Shown piece by piece: positions 9,068 to 18,032 of a stretch of DNA of 64,000 bases (the stretch's first letter is position 1; each line of letters opens with the position of its first letter). The position numbers were made by a program, and so were the translations under genes. This stretch comes from Paenibacillus sp. FSL K6-3182 (lineage in GTDB: Bacteria > Bacillota > Bacilli > Paenibacillales > Paenibacillaceae). The stretch spans positions 2,971,501 through 3,035,500 of the forward strand of contig NZ_CP150265.1 of NCBI RefSeq assembly GCF_037976325.1. Reading direction: 5' to 3'. The notes beneath the pieces were generated by a model. That model ran no database searches. It saw only the letters and a program-made list of their open reading frames with translations, and was not told the DNA's origin.

Positions 9068-9910
9068 TTGAACGTTAGCTTAAGTATGTGGAGCGTGCAT
9101 AAATATTGGTATGAGGGAAAATGGGATACCGTTGATTTTCTAGCATTTGCCTCCGAGACAGGGGTTAAGGGAGTGGAGCTGCTCAGTTGTTTTTGGAAGG
9201 AAAAGGAGAAGGATATCCCACTAATCGATGAAGCGCTTCGTAAATATGGTTTGCAGGTTGCGTGCTTCAGCGCGTGCAACAACTTTGTGGTAGCAGATGA
9301 TTCACAAAGGCAAGCCCAAGTAAAGGAAGTAACGGATGCTGTCGACGCGGCTGTTCATTTTGGAGCCAAGGTCGTTCGTGTATTCTCAGGGGATTTGCCC
9401 AATGACTCCATATCGTTTGAGCAGGGAATGCAATTCGTAATTGATGGACTTCGTGCAGCGGCTGATTATGCCGAACAGAAGGGTGTCACACTTTGCCTAG
9501 AAAATCACGGGTTATTTGCAGGACGCAGCGACCAGGTTATGGCTATTATCCAACAGGTTAATTCCCAGGCGCTGCGAAGCACGTTCGATACCGGAAATTT
9601 TCTGCTCGTTGGCCAAAGCTCTAGCGATGCGATTGATGAGCTGAATGGGTATGTTGGTCATGTGCATGTTAAGGACTTTTTACCAGTGCCGGAAGGTACG
9701 GCTGGCGGCGTCACTCGGGCTTTAACGGGGGAGCTGTTTCTAGGGAAAATTGCTGGAGAAGGCGCTGTCGATTTGAAGTATATTTTCGGCGAGCTGAAAA
9801 AATCAGGTTTTGACGGGTGGCTTACCGTAGAGTTCGAAGGCGAAGAAGAGCCTAAGCTTGGCTCTATTGAAGCGGTTAATCATGTAACACGAATAGTGGC
9901 AGGCCTTTAA
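9068..9910 (+). CDS. Sugar phosphate isomerase/epimerase (xylose isomerase-like TIM barrel)
   Basis: AP-endonuclease-2/xylose isomerase-like TIM-barrel protein. Seen: LSMWSVHKYWYEGKWD at the N-terminus, GVKGVELLSCFW, LCLENHGLFAG with the metal-binding Glu, STFDTGNFLLVG, VGHVHVKDF, and GWLTVEFEGEEEP at the C-terminus; these carry the usual Glu/Asp/His metal ligands. The frame opens at TTG 9032, but TTG 9068 has GAGGAG 10 bases upstream and gives the family-typical start, so I chose it. About 280 aa. It follows the oxidoreductase by 37 bp. Such pairs often work on keto-sugar intermediates made by the dehydrogenase. Confidence 0.85.
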   Translation: MNVSLSMWSVHKYWYEGKWDTVDFLAFASETGVKGVELLSCFWKEKEKDIPLIDEALRKYGLQVACFSACNNFVVADDSQRQAQVKEVTDAVDAAVHFGAKVVRVFSGDLPNDSISFEQGMQFVIDGLRAAADYAEQKGVTLCLENHGLFAGRSDQVMAIIQQVNSQALRSTFDTGNFLLVGQSSSDAIDELNGYVGHVHVKDFLPVPEGTAGGVTRALTGELFLGKIAGEGAVDLKYIFGELKKSGFDGWLTVEFEGEEEPKLGSIEAVNHVTRIVAGL

Positions 9911-9990
9911 GAAAGCATTAAATGATAAAGGATAGTTAGTTGATTGTGTCTACGACCAAAACTTAAAAACGATTTGGAAGGAGATATATC

Positions 9991-10803
9991 GTGAAGGTGC
10001 ATTTTCTTGGCACTGCTGCTGCGGAAGGTTTTCCAGCGATGTTTTGTCGTTGTGTGCACTGCTTGAAGGCAAGAGAACTTGGCGGTAAAAATGTGAGAAC
10101 ACGGAGCTCCGTCCTTATTGATGGCGTATTAAAGGTTGATTTTCCGCCAGATACGCTTCATCATGTTTTGACGGGCGGCATCGATCTCGGTCTTGTGAAG
10201 GATTTGTTCATCACGCACACGCATTTGGATCATCTTCGTGCAGAGGATTTGGAGATGCGGATGCCTGTTTATGCTCATGGATTGGATGCGCCGTTGCATG
10301 TTTACGGCCACGATGCTGTCATTCGCAAATGCCGGGATGCTGTTGGCAGACCAGATGCAGAGCGGTTGGTGCTGCGAAAAATAGATCTGTTCGAAACCGT
10401 CGATACCGGAAACGCCAAGGTGACGGCGCTGCCGGCAAATCATGATCCCGATGAAACCTGTTTGCTCTTTCTAATCGAAAAGGATGGGAAGCGTATCTTT
10501 TATGGACACGATACCGGGCTTCTTCCTGAAGAAACATGGCGATGGCTGGAACAGACGAAATTGGACCTCACCATATTGGATTGTACGAACGGCCATCTGC
10601 CGTTTACAGGCGGACATCTCAACATCGCAGCCGTTCTTGATATTAGGAACCGGTTACGCAGCAATGGGATATTCAGCCCGGATAGCAAGGTTGTGGTCAC
10701 ACATTTCTCTCACAATATAGGATTGCTGCACGATGATCTTACGCAGTTTTTTGATCAAGAGGATATCATAGTAGCTTTTGACGGTATGATTTTGCAGCTA
10801 TAA
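9991..10803 (+). CDS. PhnP-like metallo-beta-lactamase fold hydrolase
   Basis: MBL-fold metal-dependent phosphodiesterase-like protein, 270 aa. The N-terminus FLGTAAAEGFPAMFCRC includes a cysteine cluster (C19, C21, C24) like the structural zinc site of PhnP, followed by RTRSSVLID. The metal motif is HTHLDH at residues 76-81, with later His/Asp ligands in FYGHDTG and VVTHFSHNIG. PhnP hydrolyses cyclic ribose phosphates in phosphonate breakdown, but no phn genes are near. In this sugar operon it may act on a cyclic or anhydro phosphosugar (inference). The ribosome-binding site is AAGGAG, eight bases upstream. Confidence 0.78.
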   Translation: MKVHFLGTAAAEGFPAMFCRCVHCLKARELGGKNVRTRSSVLIDGVLKVDFPPDTLHHVLTGGIDLGLVKDLFITHTHLDHLRAEDLEMRMPVYAHGLDAPLHVYGHDAVIRKCRDAVGRPDAERLVLRKIDLFETVDTGNAKVTALPANHDPDETCLLFLIEKDGKRIFYGHDTGLLPEETWRWLEQTKLDLTILDCTNGHLPFTGGHLNIAAVLDIRNRLRSNGIFSPDSKVVVTHFSHNIGLLHDDLTQFFDQEDIIVAFDGMILQL

Positions 10804-10824
10804 TAAGGTTCCTGAAAGGAGTGA

Positions 10825-12213
10825 ATGCCGTTCATGAAAGCCTCCGAACAGTACTACTTGCAATACAGCCATCATGTTGAAATTGAAAGGCAGCAGGCAA
10901 TGGATGAGGGGAAACAGATCAGCGCAGAATTGGCTGCTACGTATGAGAAGCTGGCTTCCATGGAGTGGAATGACCCGCAACGTGAACAAATGGCTGCGGC
11001 TTATATCGACGAAATGGGGAAGCTGCCTTTAAGAGCTGACTTTCCTTTTGTTGAGCCCTCTAACCTGCCGGAAATAGTAGCGGAAAGACCAGTTGCCGAA
11101 TTTCCGGTGCAACAACCTGCTCTTTATGAAGATTTGGCAGATAAAATGTATGGTGCCTGGCTCGGTCGATCCGCAGGCTGCTTATTGGGGCAGCCGATCG
11201 AAGGGTGGAGAAAGGAACGAATTACAGGCTTGTTAAAGGAAACAAACAATTTACCAGTTCATTATTATATTTCATCCGAAATTGATCCGGAAATTGCGGA
11301 AAAGTACGGCGTCATCAACGAGGGCGGGTCGTATGGAAACGAGCTCGTAAGCTGGATTAATAATGTGAAGCATATGGTCGAGGACGATGATATGAATTAT
11401 ACGATCATCAGCCTTGCTGTATTAGAAAAATTCGGCTATGACTTCTCTCCTGACGATGTAGCAGAAACATGGCTTAACCTGTTGCCATTGCTGCGCACCT
11501 GTACTGCAGAACGCATTGCTTACCGGAATCTCGTTAATCGCTTAGATCCACCACTCTCAGCTACATATCGCAATGTCTATAGAGAGTGGATTGGCGCTCA
11601 GATTCGTGTTGATTTGTATGGCTACATTAATCCTGGGAATCCAGCGAAAGCAGCTGAAATGGCTTGGAGAGATGCTTCGATCTCGCATGTGAAAAATGGC
11701 ATCTACGGCGCCATGTGGACTGCAGCTATGCTGGCAATGGCTGCTGTGACGGACAACAGGCAGGATGTGATCAGAGCCGGTCTCGGTCAAATTCCTGCAA
11801 ATTGCAGGCTTGCAGACGATATTCGGACGGTGTTACGCTGGTATGAGGAGCAGATGACCTTTGATTCAGTAGTAGAGCGTATCCACCATAAATATGATGA
11901 AAGCAATGCACATCATTGGTGCCATACGATCTCAAATGCGATGATTGTAGCCGCGTCTCTGCTGTATGGTGAAGGTGACCTGGAAGCAACAATAGGTTTA
12001 GCAATCATTTCGGGCTTTGACACGGATTGCAATGCGGCTACCTCAGGTTCTATCGTAGGTATGCAAAAAGGTGCGAGCCAACTACCCGAGAAATGGGTAA
12101 AGCCGTTAAACGATAAAATTCGTTCAGGCGTAGATGGCTTCGGCATCGTGCCTCTTTCTCATTTGGCAGAGCGAACGGTGAAGTTGATTGCAAATAATCC
12201 TTATTTGAAGTAA
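10825..12213 (+). CDS. ADP-ribosylglycohydrolase family protein, divergent
   Basis: 462 aa. Residues ~1-100 are a charged extension; the ADP-ribosylglycohydrolase fold starts at KMYGAWLGRSAGCLLGQPIE. The two metal-ligand clusters are present but altered: EDDDMNYT at 186-193, where classical members have DDTxMT-type motifs, and GFDTDCNAATSG at 397-408, with D399 and D401 kept. The family removes ADP-ribose from proteins or small molecules, but this divergent form sits last in a sugar operon, so a glycoside substrate is more likely (inference). Start: ATG 10825 lies only 3 bases after AAAGGAG; ATG 10834, 12 bases after it, is an equal candidate. A terminator follows. Confidence 0.8.
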   Translation: MPFMKASEQYYLQYSHHVEIERQQAMDEGKQISAELAATYEKLASMEWNDPQREQMAAAYIDEMGKLPLRADFPFVEPSNLPEIVAERPVAEFPVQQPALYEDLADKMYGAWLGRSAGCLLGQPIEGWRKERITGLLKETNNLPVHYYISSEIDPEIAEKYGVINEGGSYGNELVSWINNVKHMVEDDDMNYTIISLAVLEKFGYDFSPDDVAETWLNLLPLLRTCTAERIAYRNLVNRLDPPLSATYRNVYREWIGAQIRVDLYGYINPGNPAKAAEMAWRDASISHVKNGIYGAMWTAAMLAMAAVTDNRQDVIRAGLGQIPANCRLADDIRTVLRWYEEQMTFDSVVERIHHKYDESNAHHWCHTISNAMIVAASLLYGEGDLEATIGLAIISGFDTDCNAATSGSIVGMQKGASQLPEKWVKPLNDKIRSGVDGFGIVPLSHLAERTVKLIANNPYLK

Positions 12214-12247
12214 TGGAGTTGCTATAATTTGAAAGCGATACAAAAAC

Positions 12248-12284
12248 AATAAACCCAATACCGCCAAGGTGTTGGGTTTATTGT
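12248..12284 (+). terminator. Rho-independent terminator of the sugar operon
   Basis: AATAAACCCAATACC at 12248-12262 pairs with GGTGTTGGGTTTATT at 12268-12282 across a five-base loop. The U tract is short. It follows the ADP-ribosylglycohydrolase gene and separates it from the small gene at 12350. Confidence 0.75.
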
Positions 12285-12349
12285 ATACTGGGAGAAAAGG
12301 GTAATCATTTCATCTTATAATAAGAGCTATATTTGGAGGAGATCATTCA

Positions 12350-12553
12350 ATGCGTTATGAAGTTAGATTGAATGCGATAGAACAGAAATGGGATATTGTA
12401 GCTGGCCGAAAAGAGATCATAAAAGGAATGACGGATAAAATTTTTGCTGAGAAAATTGCTGAAGAATTAAATAAAGCCTACGATCAAGGCAGTGCTGATA
12501 GAGAAAATGTAGATAAGAAAATCAATGACAGCATAAAAAATTTATTTTTTTAA
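12350..12553 (+). CDS. Small hypothetical protein (67 aa)
   Basis: The ORF starts at ATG with GGAGGAG ten bases upstream, which supports translation. The product is charged, with many Lys, Glu and Asp, and is probably largely helical; it has no signal peptide or membrane segment. I do not recognise it. It ends in Lys-Asn-Leu-Phe-Phe. Its base use is AT-richer than the sugar operon, like the next few genes, which mark a change in the character of the region. Confidence 0.55.
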   Translation: MRYEVRLNAIEQKWDIVAGRKEIIKGMTDKIFAEKIAEELNKAYDQGSADRENVDKKINDSIKNLFF

Positions 12554-12675
12554 GAGTTAATAGAGTTTTGTTGAAGTATTGAAGAGCTAATTGGACATTT
12601 AATTAAGAATGAGAAATTCGAAAGAGTTTTTGACAAGTGTATGGATTGAACTAAAACAGAATCGAGGTGTGAGAA

Positions 12676-13560
12676 TTGAACCAAATTATTATACAAAAAT
12701 ATGATCCTCAAAGAGATAAAGCTCAAATCGAACGCATGCTGCTTAACTACAATCATCTATTGAATATATTTTATAATGATGAAAAAAGTAACAAAGATAA
12801 TATTTTGGTTGCACTCAATAATACTTCAAGCATTGGGTTTCTTTCATTTAATGGTTTCGGCAGAAAACCTCAGGCCATATTATATGTTAACAAAGAGCAT
12901 GATGCAGCGGATATCGGCTCAATGCTAATACAAGAATATGAAAAAATGCTTATTCCAAATGAAAAAGTAGAGCATACCCTATTTACATGTTCTCATCATG
13001 ACACTGATTTAATCAGTCTTTTGGACAATAACGGATACAGATTATATTTATCCTCCTACATTATGGAGCGTAAGGGTGAATCATTCCCCTCAGATAACAT
13101 CATAGTTAGAAATTATGAAGAGAATGATTATTTTGAATGGGATAGAATTTGCGAATTAGCTTTCTTTCATATGCGACAGCGTATAGGATTGTATCCTTCG
13201 TTTTTTTATAAGCCTGTGGAATGGGAACGCGAGCAGTTTGCACAAAATAAAAATAATATGTTTGTAATGATAGTTGATAATACTATAGTAGCCATAGGAA
13301 AAATTGAAGGAAATAAAATATGTACCGTTGCAATTTCCATAGAACATCAATCACGCGGTTATGGAAGAGTTTTTGTGAAATACCTGGTTAATGAAATCAT
13401 CAGCAGGGGTGAAGAAAAGGTAATCCTTGACGTTGCAAAAGGTAATTTTGCGAAAACGTTATATGAAAGCCTTGGGTTTGAAGAAACGGCGTTTTACCAC
13501 CACTATATTAAATATTTTAGACCGGATACAAGACTAAGTGCTCCACCCGACGGTTATTAA
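12676..13560 (+). CDS. GNAT family N-acetyltransferase, tandem-domain type
   Basis: 294 aa with a TTG start behind GAGGTG. The C-terminal half is a clear GNAT domain: the acetyl-CoA loop is HQSRGYGRVFVKYL (Q/RxxGxG/A form) and the end is NFAKTLYESLGFEETAFYH. The N-terminal half, with LNNTSSIGFLSFNG and IGSMLIQEYEKML, looks like a degenerate second GNAT domain. Such proteins acetylate small molecules or protein N-termini; the substrate is unknown. It is AT-rich and stands alone. Confidence 0.8.
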   Translation: MNQIIIQKYDPQRDKAQIERMLLNYNHLLNIFYNDEKSNKDNILVALNNTSSIGFLSFNGFGRKPQAILYVNKEHDAADIGSMLIQEYEKMLIPNEKVEHTLFTCSHHDTDLISLLDNNGYRLYLSSYIMERKGESFPSDNIIVRNYEENDYFEWDRICELAFFHMRQRIGLYPSFFYKPVEWEREQFAQNKNNMFVMIVDNTIVAIGKIEGNKICTVAISIEHQSRGYGRVFVKYLVNEIISRGEEKVILDVAKGNFAKTLYESLGFEETAFYHHYIKYFRPDTRLSAPPDGY

Positions 13561-13599
13561 ACAATACTTATGGATGCTGAAAAGTGCCTGGAAATGAAG

Positions 13600-14208
13600 C
13601 TAAAGCTCGGAAGGCAATCCATTCAAATACATATGAATAGCGTTTGTACTTTGTTTAAGTACTTGAATCGTTTTAGAGTTAGGCTGTTTATATATTTCTA
13701 AATAGTCTATCTCGTTATATTGTTGCCGTATAGGAAAAGCTAATTTTTCTTCAGTTAAAGAAAACTCCGCAGCAATGCCGGCTTTATTTCCACGAGCATC
13801 AAAGCGAACCCATCTTCCAATGCTGTTGATAAAAGCGGCATTAAGAGCATGAATGCAGTATCCTGTGTCGGGTGTATCCCCGATTGTAAGTCGCTGATAA
13901 CAAAATCCTGTTGGAATCCCTTTGCTTCTTAACAGTGCAGATAATAAATTTGATTTGGCGTAACAAATACCTTCTTTATAAAATAGGACATCTGAAGCGC
14001 TGCATGTTATCCGATTGCTTTGAATGTCCCAAGAGTGCGCTATTTGATCTCGAACAAATTCGTAAGCATTTTTTATAAAATCGACTTCGTTAGAAGATCT
14101 AGAAAATAATCCATCTGATAAATCGTTGATTGCCGGATGACTGAAATCGATGACTTCTGTTTCCTCCAAATAATCTAATATGTTATCCGATTCACACGAT
14201 ATGTTCAT
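13600..14208 (-). CDS. Transglutaminase-like domain protein
   Basis: 202 aa of papain-like transglutaminase fold. The triad is visible: Cys82 in EGICYAKSNLLSALLRSKG, His120 in YCIHALNAAF, and Asp137 in WVRFDARG. There is no signal peptide, so it is probably a cytosolic cysteine protease or amidase-like enzyme, as is usual for short bacterial members. It converges with the GNAT gene and diverges from the DUF2199 gene. The start at ATG 14208 follows GGAGG on the minus strand. Confidence 0.82.
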   Translation of the reverse strand: MNISCESDNILDYLEETEVIDFSHPAINDLSDGLFSRSSNEVDFIKNAYEFVRDQIAHSWDIQSNRITCSASDVLFYKEGICYAKSNLLSALLRSKGIPTGFCYQRLTIGDTPDTGYCIHALNAAFINSIGRWVRFDARGNKAGIAAEFSLTEEKLAFPIRQQYNEIDYLEIYKQPNSKTIQVLKQSTNAIHMYLNGLPSEL

Positions 14209-14341
14209 AGCATAATGCCTCCAGTTATTCGTTTACCTTCAGGAATTATTATGCATTTAAATGAATTAATATACAAGATGTAATTTCGTTCAACCATTGT
14301 TAACCTAGTAGTTTTTATGACTGAATAATGAAATGCAATAT

Positions 14342-14349
14342 GGTACAAT
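14342..14349 (+). promoter_or_regulatory. Extended -10 promoter for the DUF2199 gene
   Basis: GGTACAAT with a preceding T gives TGGTACAAT (TGn plus TACAAT, 5/6). The -35 region (CTGAAT, 14321-14326) is 3/6 with a 17-base spacer. It implies a leader of about 115 bases before the start at 14470. Confidence 0.4.
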
Positions 14350-14469
14350 AGAACGGATTATTATTGAGAAAATGCAATTTTATACGGTAGAATATAGAAG
14401 TAAAGTGCTTTAAGAATTAACATAATTTAGTGGTTGTAAAAATATTAGAAACAGGCAGGAGTAGAAACG

Positions 14470-14964
14470 ATGAAATGCCCTCATTGCAACAACGAATTAA
14501 GGGAAGTCCCTTTATGTTACGGAATTGAAGCACCAGACTATTTTTACAAGGTGCCAGAAGAGCAAAGAACAGAGTTAATTAGAGATTTTTGCGTAATTGA
14601 TGAACAGTTTTTTTATATTAGAGGACACATTGAAATACCAATTATTAATAGTAATGAAAAATTTATATGGAGTGTTTGGGTTTCACTTAGTGGCGAAAAT
14701 TTTTTGAAATCCAATGAATTATTGAATGTACAAGGAAGAGAAAATGAGCAACCATATTTTGGTTGGTTGTCGACGGAACTTTCAATATATCCAATATCAA
14801 CACTGTCGTTGAAAACAATGGTACATACACAAGAAGTTGGCGCCGTTCCATTAATAGAACTGGAACAGACGGATCATCCCCTTGCAGTTGAACAAAGAGA
14901 AGGAATTACAATGGAGAGAGTAATAGAGATTGCTCATTTAACCAATCACCACATGAACGATTGA
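14470..14964 (+). CDS. DUF2199 domain-containing protein
   Basis: 164 aa. It begins with a CPHC zinc-ribbon-like half-site (MKCPHCNNEL) and has FCVIDEQFFYIRGHIEIPI, WSVWVSLS, and YFGWLSTELSIYP with LSLKTMVH, the conserved core of DUF2199. The function of the family is unknown; members are scattered single genes, often near toxin-immunity or stress loci. It starts at ATG behind GGCAGGAG. It is AT-rich and followed by a long hairpin. Confidence 0.8.
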   Translation: MKCPHCNNELREVPLCYGIEAPDYFYKVPEEQRTELIRDFCVIDEQFFYIRGHIEIPIINSNEKFIWSVWVSLSGENFLKSNELLNVQGRENEQPYFGWLSTELSIYPISTLSLKTMVHTQEVGAVPLIELEQTDHPLAVEQREGITMERVIEIAHLTNHHMND

Positions 14965-15040
14965 ATAACCAATGAAAACTGACTTTTATGAACATTTATT
15001 TTCAATAAAAATGAGTGAATCGCAAAATTACGCAACAAGA

Positions 15041-15088
15041 AAACCACTTCGTTATCATGAATTAAGTATCATGATAACGAAGTGGTTT
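15041..15088. terminator. 20-bp perfect hairpin, bidirectional terminator
   Basis: The arms 15041-15060 and 15069-15088 pair perfectly over 20 bp across an eight-base loop. They lie between the DUF2199 gene and the opposing tRNA-Leu. Flanking A and T runs on both sides (GAAAACC and GGTTTAAATTT) fit termination in both directions. Confidence 0.75.
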
Positions 15089-15163
15089 AAATTTACAAAA
15101 TGTTGTCTCATATTGACCACTAGATTAAACATCGTCTAAAATAGTCTATAAACCCAATAAGGA

Positions 15164-15247
15164 TGCGGTCGAGAGGACTCGAACCTCCACGGCTGTTACA
15201 CCACTAGAACCTGAATCTAGCGCGTCTGCCAATTCCGCCACGACCGC
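15164..15247 (-). tRNA. tRNA-Leu, anticodon CAG
   Basis: Read on the minus strand, the 84-base gene starts GCGGTCG and ends CGACCGC plus discriminator A, a perfect seven-base-pair acceptor stem. The anticodon stem CTAGA/TCTAG encloses TTCAGGT, giving anticodon CAG for CTG codons. The T arm has GGTTCGAGTCC, and a long variable arm is present as expected for a class II tRNA. The CCA end is not encoded (ATCC follows). It is a lone tRNA gene, and no integrated element is attached to it. Confidence 0.95.
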
Positions 15248-15281
15248 AAAACATGTTTTAACAAAAAATATCGTATCATGA

Positions 15282-15920
<639 letters not shown>

Positions 15921-15996
15921 TCAACAAGTTGTATGTAACTAAATTGCTCACAGAAATTTAAGTTCGAACAAATTATAAATAGGATTCAATGACAAG

Positions 15997-16024
15997 GGAG
16001 GCCTAAATCAGGTCTCTTTTTTTT
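15997..16024 (+). terminator. Terminator after xpt
   Basis: GAGGCCT pairs with AGGTCTC (one G-U) across a short loop and is followed by eight or more T residues from 16017. It lies about 75 bases past the xpt stop. Confidence 0.8.
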
Positions 16025-16129
16025 ATATATTTATAAGTTAGGTTTATGCTTCTGATATTATGCTGCATTCGCATATTTTCCAGCATTTTCACAAACAATA
16101 ACAGCAAACGGTGAAAGGTGCGTGCAGCA

Positions 16130-17035
16130 ATGAGCAGACAGCATAATGTAATTGAGGAAAGAGAAATACAGAAATTTCGTAAAATGAGATGGTCATCGTT
16201 TGCTAAGACAGCTGCGACAGTCTTGCTGCTGAGTGCATTTTCAGCTGCTACGAGCCCGCTCAGCTATAATCATGTTTCTGCTCAAAGTTCAGCTAAAGGG
16301 ATAAGTGCGGCTGCGCAGGTGGATGAACGGAAGCCAGTGGCAATCGTAATTGACGATTTTGGCAATAACATGAGCGGAACAGAGGACATGATGAAGCTTC
16401 CAGTCAAAATTACAGCGGCGATTATGCCTTTTATGCCAACGACTAAGAAGGATGCAGAGGAAGCGTATAGGCTTGGCCACGATGTCATTGTTCATATGCC
16501 GATGGAACCGAACAAAGGGCTAAAAAGCTGGTTGGGCCCTGGAGCGCTTACGACTGATTTAAGCGATGCAGAGGTGCGTAAACGGGTAGAGGATGCCATT
16601 GACGATGTGCCTCATGCCATTGGCATGAATAATCATATGGGCTCAAAGGTGACAGCAGATGAACGAATGATGCGAATTGTGCTAAGCGTGTGCAAGGAGC
16701 GGGGGCTCTTTTTTCTAGATAGCCGGACCACCTTCAAAACGGTTGTTCCCAAATTAGCCAAAGAGCTGGGCGTGCCGACAGTCTCCAATGATGTTTTTCT
16801 TGATGACGTTTATACCGTTCAGCATATATCTAAGCAAATCGGCGTGCTTCGCAAGCATTTGGAGTCACATGACAGCTGCATCACGATCGGACATGTTGGA
16901 GCTCCTGGGAAATATACCTCCTCGGTTCTTCATCAGTCCATACCTGCGATGCAGCCTACTGTGAGATTCGTGAAGCTGACTGCGCTTATTGGCGGAGAAT
17001 CAATGAACGATCCACTTGTATTGCCTAATCCCTGA
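16130..17035 (+). CDS. Divergent polysaccharide deacetylase family protein, secreted
   Basis: About 300 aa. An N-terminal signal segment (AATVLLLSAFSAATSPLS) is followed by the YibQ-like divergent polysaccharide deacetylase domain: VAIVIDDFGNNMSGTE, AIMPFMPTTKKDAEEA, DVIVHMPMEP, AIGMNNHMGS, GLFFLDSRTT and DDVYTVQHI. The paired Asp and His residues resemble the metal site of NodB-type deacetylases, but activity in this branch is not established. The frame opens at GTG 16118; ATG 16130 has GAAAGG 11 bases upstream and is preferred. It overlaps the convergent amidase gene by 36 bases. Confidence 0.85.
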   Translation: MSRQHNVIEEREIQKFRKMRWSSFAKTAATVLLLSAFSAATSPLSYNHVSAQSSAKGISAAAQVDERKPVAIVIDDFGNNMSGTEDMMKLPVKITAAIMPFMPTTKKDAEEAYRLGHDVIVHMPMEPNKGLKSWLGPGALTTDLSDAEVRKRVEDAIDDVPHAIGMNNHMGSKVTADERMMRIVLSVCKERGLFFLDSRTTFKTVVPKLAKELGVPTVSNDVFLDDVYTVQHISKQIGVLRKHLESHDSCITIGHVGAPGKYTSSVLHQSIPAMQPTVRFVKLTALIGGESMNDPLVLPNP

Positions 17036-17701
17036 CGCAATGGCTTCAGCAACTTCTTGCTGACGCTGCGGATCTGTCAGCATCGTACGATCATGCTCGC
17101 TGCTAATAAAGCCCATTTCTACAATTACAGCAGGGTCCTGCACCCTTCTAAGTAAATAAAACGGTTTTCCTTCCCTTGGGAGGAAAGCCGTATTTTGTTG
17201 TCGATTAAGTGCATCTTGTATGCAAAATGCAAGCAATGAGCTTTCACCGCTGCTCTGATGCAGTACTAAAGGGCCTTTCTGCATACTTTTCTTAGACCAA
17301 TTGACATGCAAGCTAATGAGCAGTTCACTTTCAATTTCATCGGTTAATTGCCGGCGCTGCGATAAATCTTTACGATGTCTTGAGCGTGAATTATGCCAAC
17401 GATTATCGTCACTGAGTGCATAGTCGCCGGTTCGATTGAGTACAGCCGGTATGTTTTGGCTTCGCAAAATAAAATACAGCTTACGCGCAACAGCTAAGTT
17501 AATGTCCTTTTCTAAAATATCAGCTGATGAGGCTCCCCCGTCAATCCCGCCATGCCCAGCATCAATGATGACGACAGTTGACGGAAGCGCCCAATCTTGA
17601 TTGTAGCCTACCGGCAAAAGAGGCCATGCAAAAGCGCTGGATGAGCTGCTGGAAGCAGCCAGCCATATTACAACAAAGGTTAGTGCCATTTTACGAAACA
17701 T
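17000..17701 (-). CDS. cwlD: N-acetylmuramoyl-L-alanine amidase, CwlD type
   Basis: Cleaves the lactyl-peptide bond in peptidoglycan; CwlD makes the muramic lactam of spore cortex. The Amidase_3 pattern is clear: VVIIDAGHGGIDGGA with the zinc His, EKDINLAVA, LISLHVNW, and VIVEMGFISSEHD with the catalytic Glu. A signal segment (MALTFVVIWLAASSSSSS) is at the N-terminus. The frame extends to 17764, but ATG 17701 has GGAGGA nine bases upstream, giving 233 aa, the usual CwlD length. The assignment to CwlD rather than another amidase is by length and domain only. Confidence 0.8.
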   Translation of the reverse strand: MFRKMALTFVVIWLAASSSSSSAFAWPLLPVGYNQDWALPSTVVIIDAGHGGIDGGASSADILEKDINLAVARKLYFILRSQNIPAVLNRTGDYALSDDNRWHNSRSRHRKDLSQRRQLTDEIESELLISLHVNWSKKSMQKGPLVLHQSSGESSLLAFCIQDALNRQQNTAFLPREGKPFYLLRRVQDPAVIVEMGFISSEHDRTMLTDPQRQQEVAEAIASGIRQYKWIVH

Positions 17702-17837
17702 GCTGATTGTTCCTCCAGATTTCTTTGACATACGGTTAGCGTGGCTGTTTGGAGGGAAACTCATGCATGTTTAGATTGGATGGTTAAGGGGCAAACTTAA
17801 ATTATTAATTCATACGGTATTGAAAGGACTGATTAGC

Positions 17838-18032
17838 ATGGCAAAAGGCGATGAATACGTAAAATTTATGACTGAAAAATTTATAAATTATATGGAGACA
17901 CCAAGGGAAGAACGGAAACAAACCAACGTATTAGCCAAATCTCGGAGAGAGCCTTGGCTGACGCGTTGGTTCGGATGGGGACCAGTGAGTGTAATGTTAT
18001 GGTGGCGTGGACGGGCTGAGCGTCATCGGTAA
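17838..18032 (+). CDS. yqzE: YqzE family protein
   Basis: A 64-aa protein matching the YqzE family: MAKGDEYVKFMTEKFINYME, then the conserved EPWLTRWFGWGPVS and a short hydrophobic end with WWRGR. In Bacillus yqzE lies by the competence comG operon, and its function is not known; no com genes are here. ATG 17838 has GAAAGGA ten bases upstream; the longer TTG start at 17820 is not needed. It overlaps the convergent secreted-protein gene by 10 bases. Confidence 0.85.
   Translation: MAKGDEYVKFMTEKFINYMETPREERKQTNVLAKSRREPWLTRWFGWGPVSVMLWWRGRAERHR

Noticed and set aside
12228..12242. cre-like TTGAAAGCGATACA
   Set aside because: It lies between a gene end and its terminator, and lacks the final C of the consensus.
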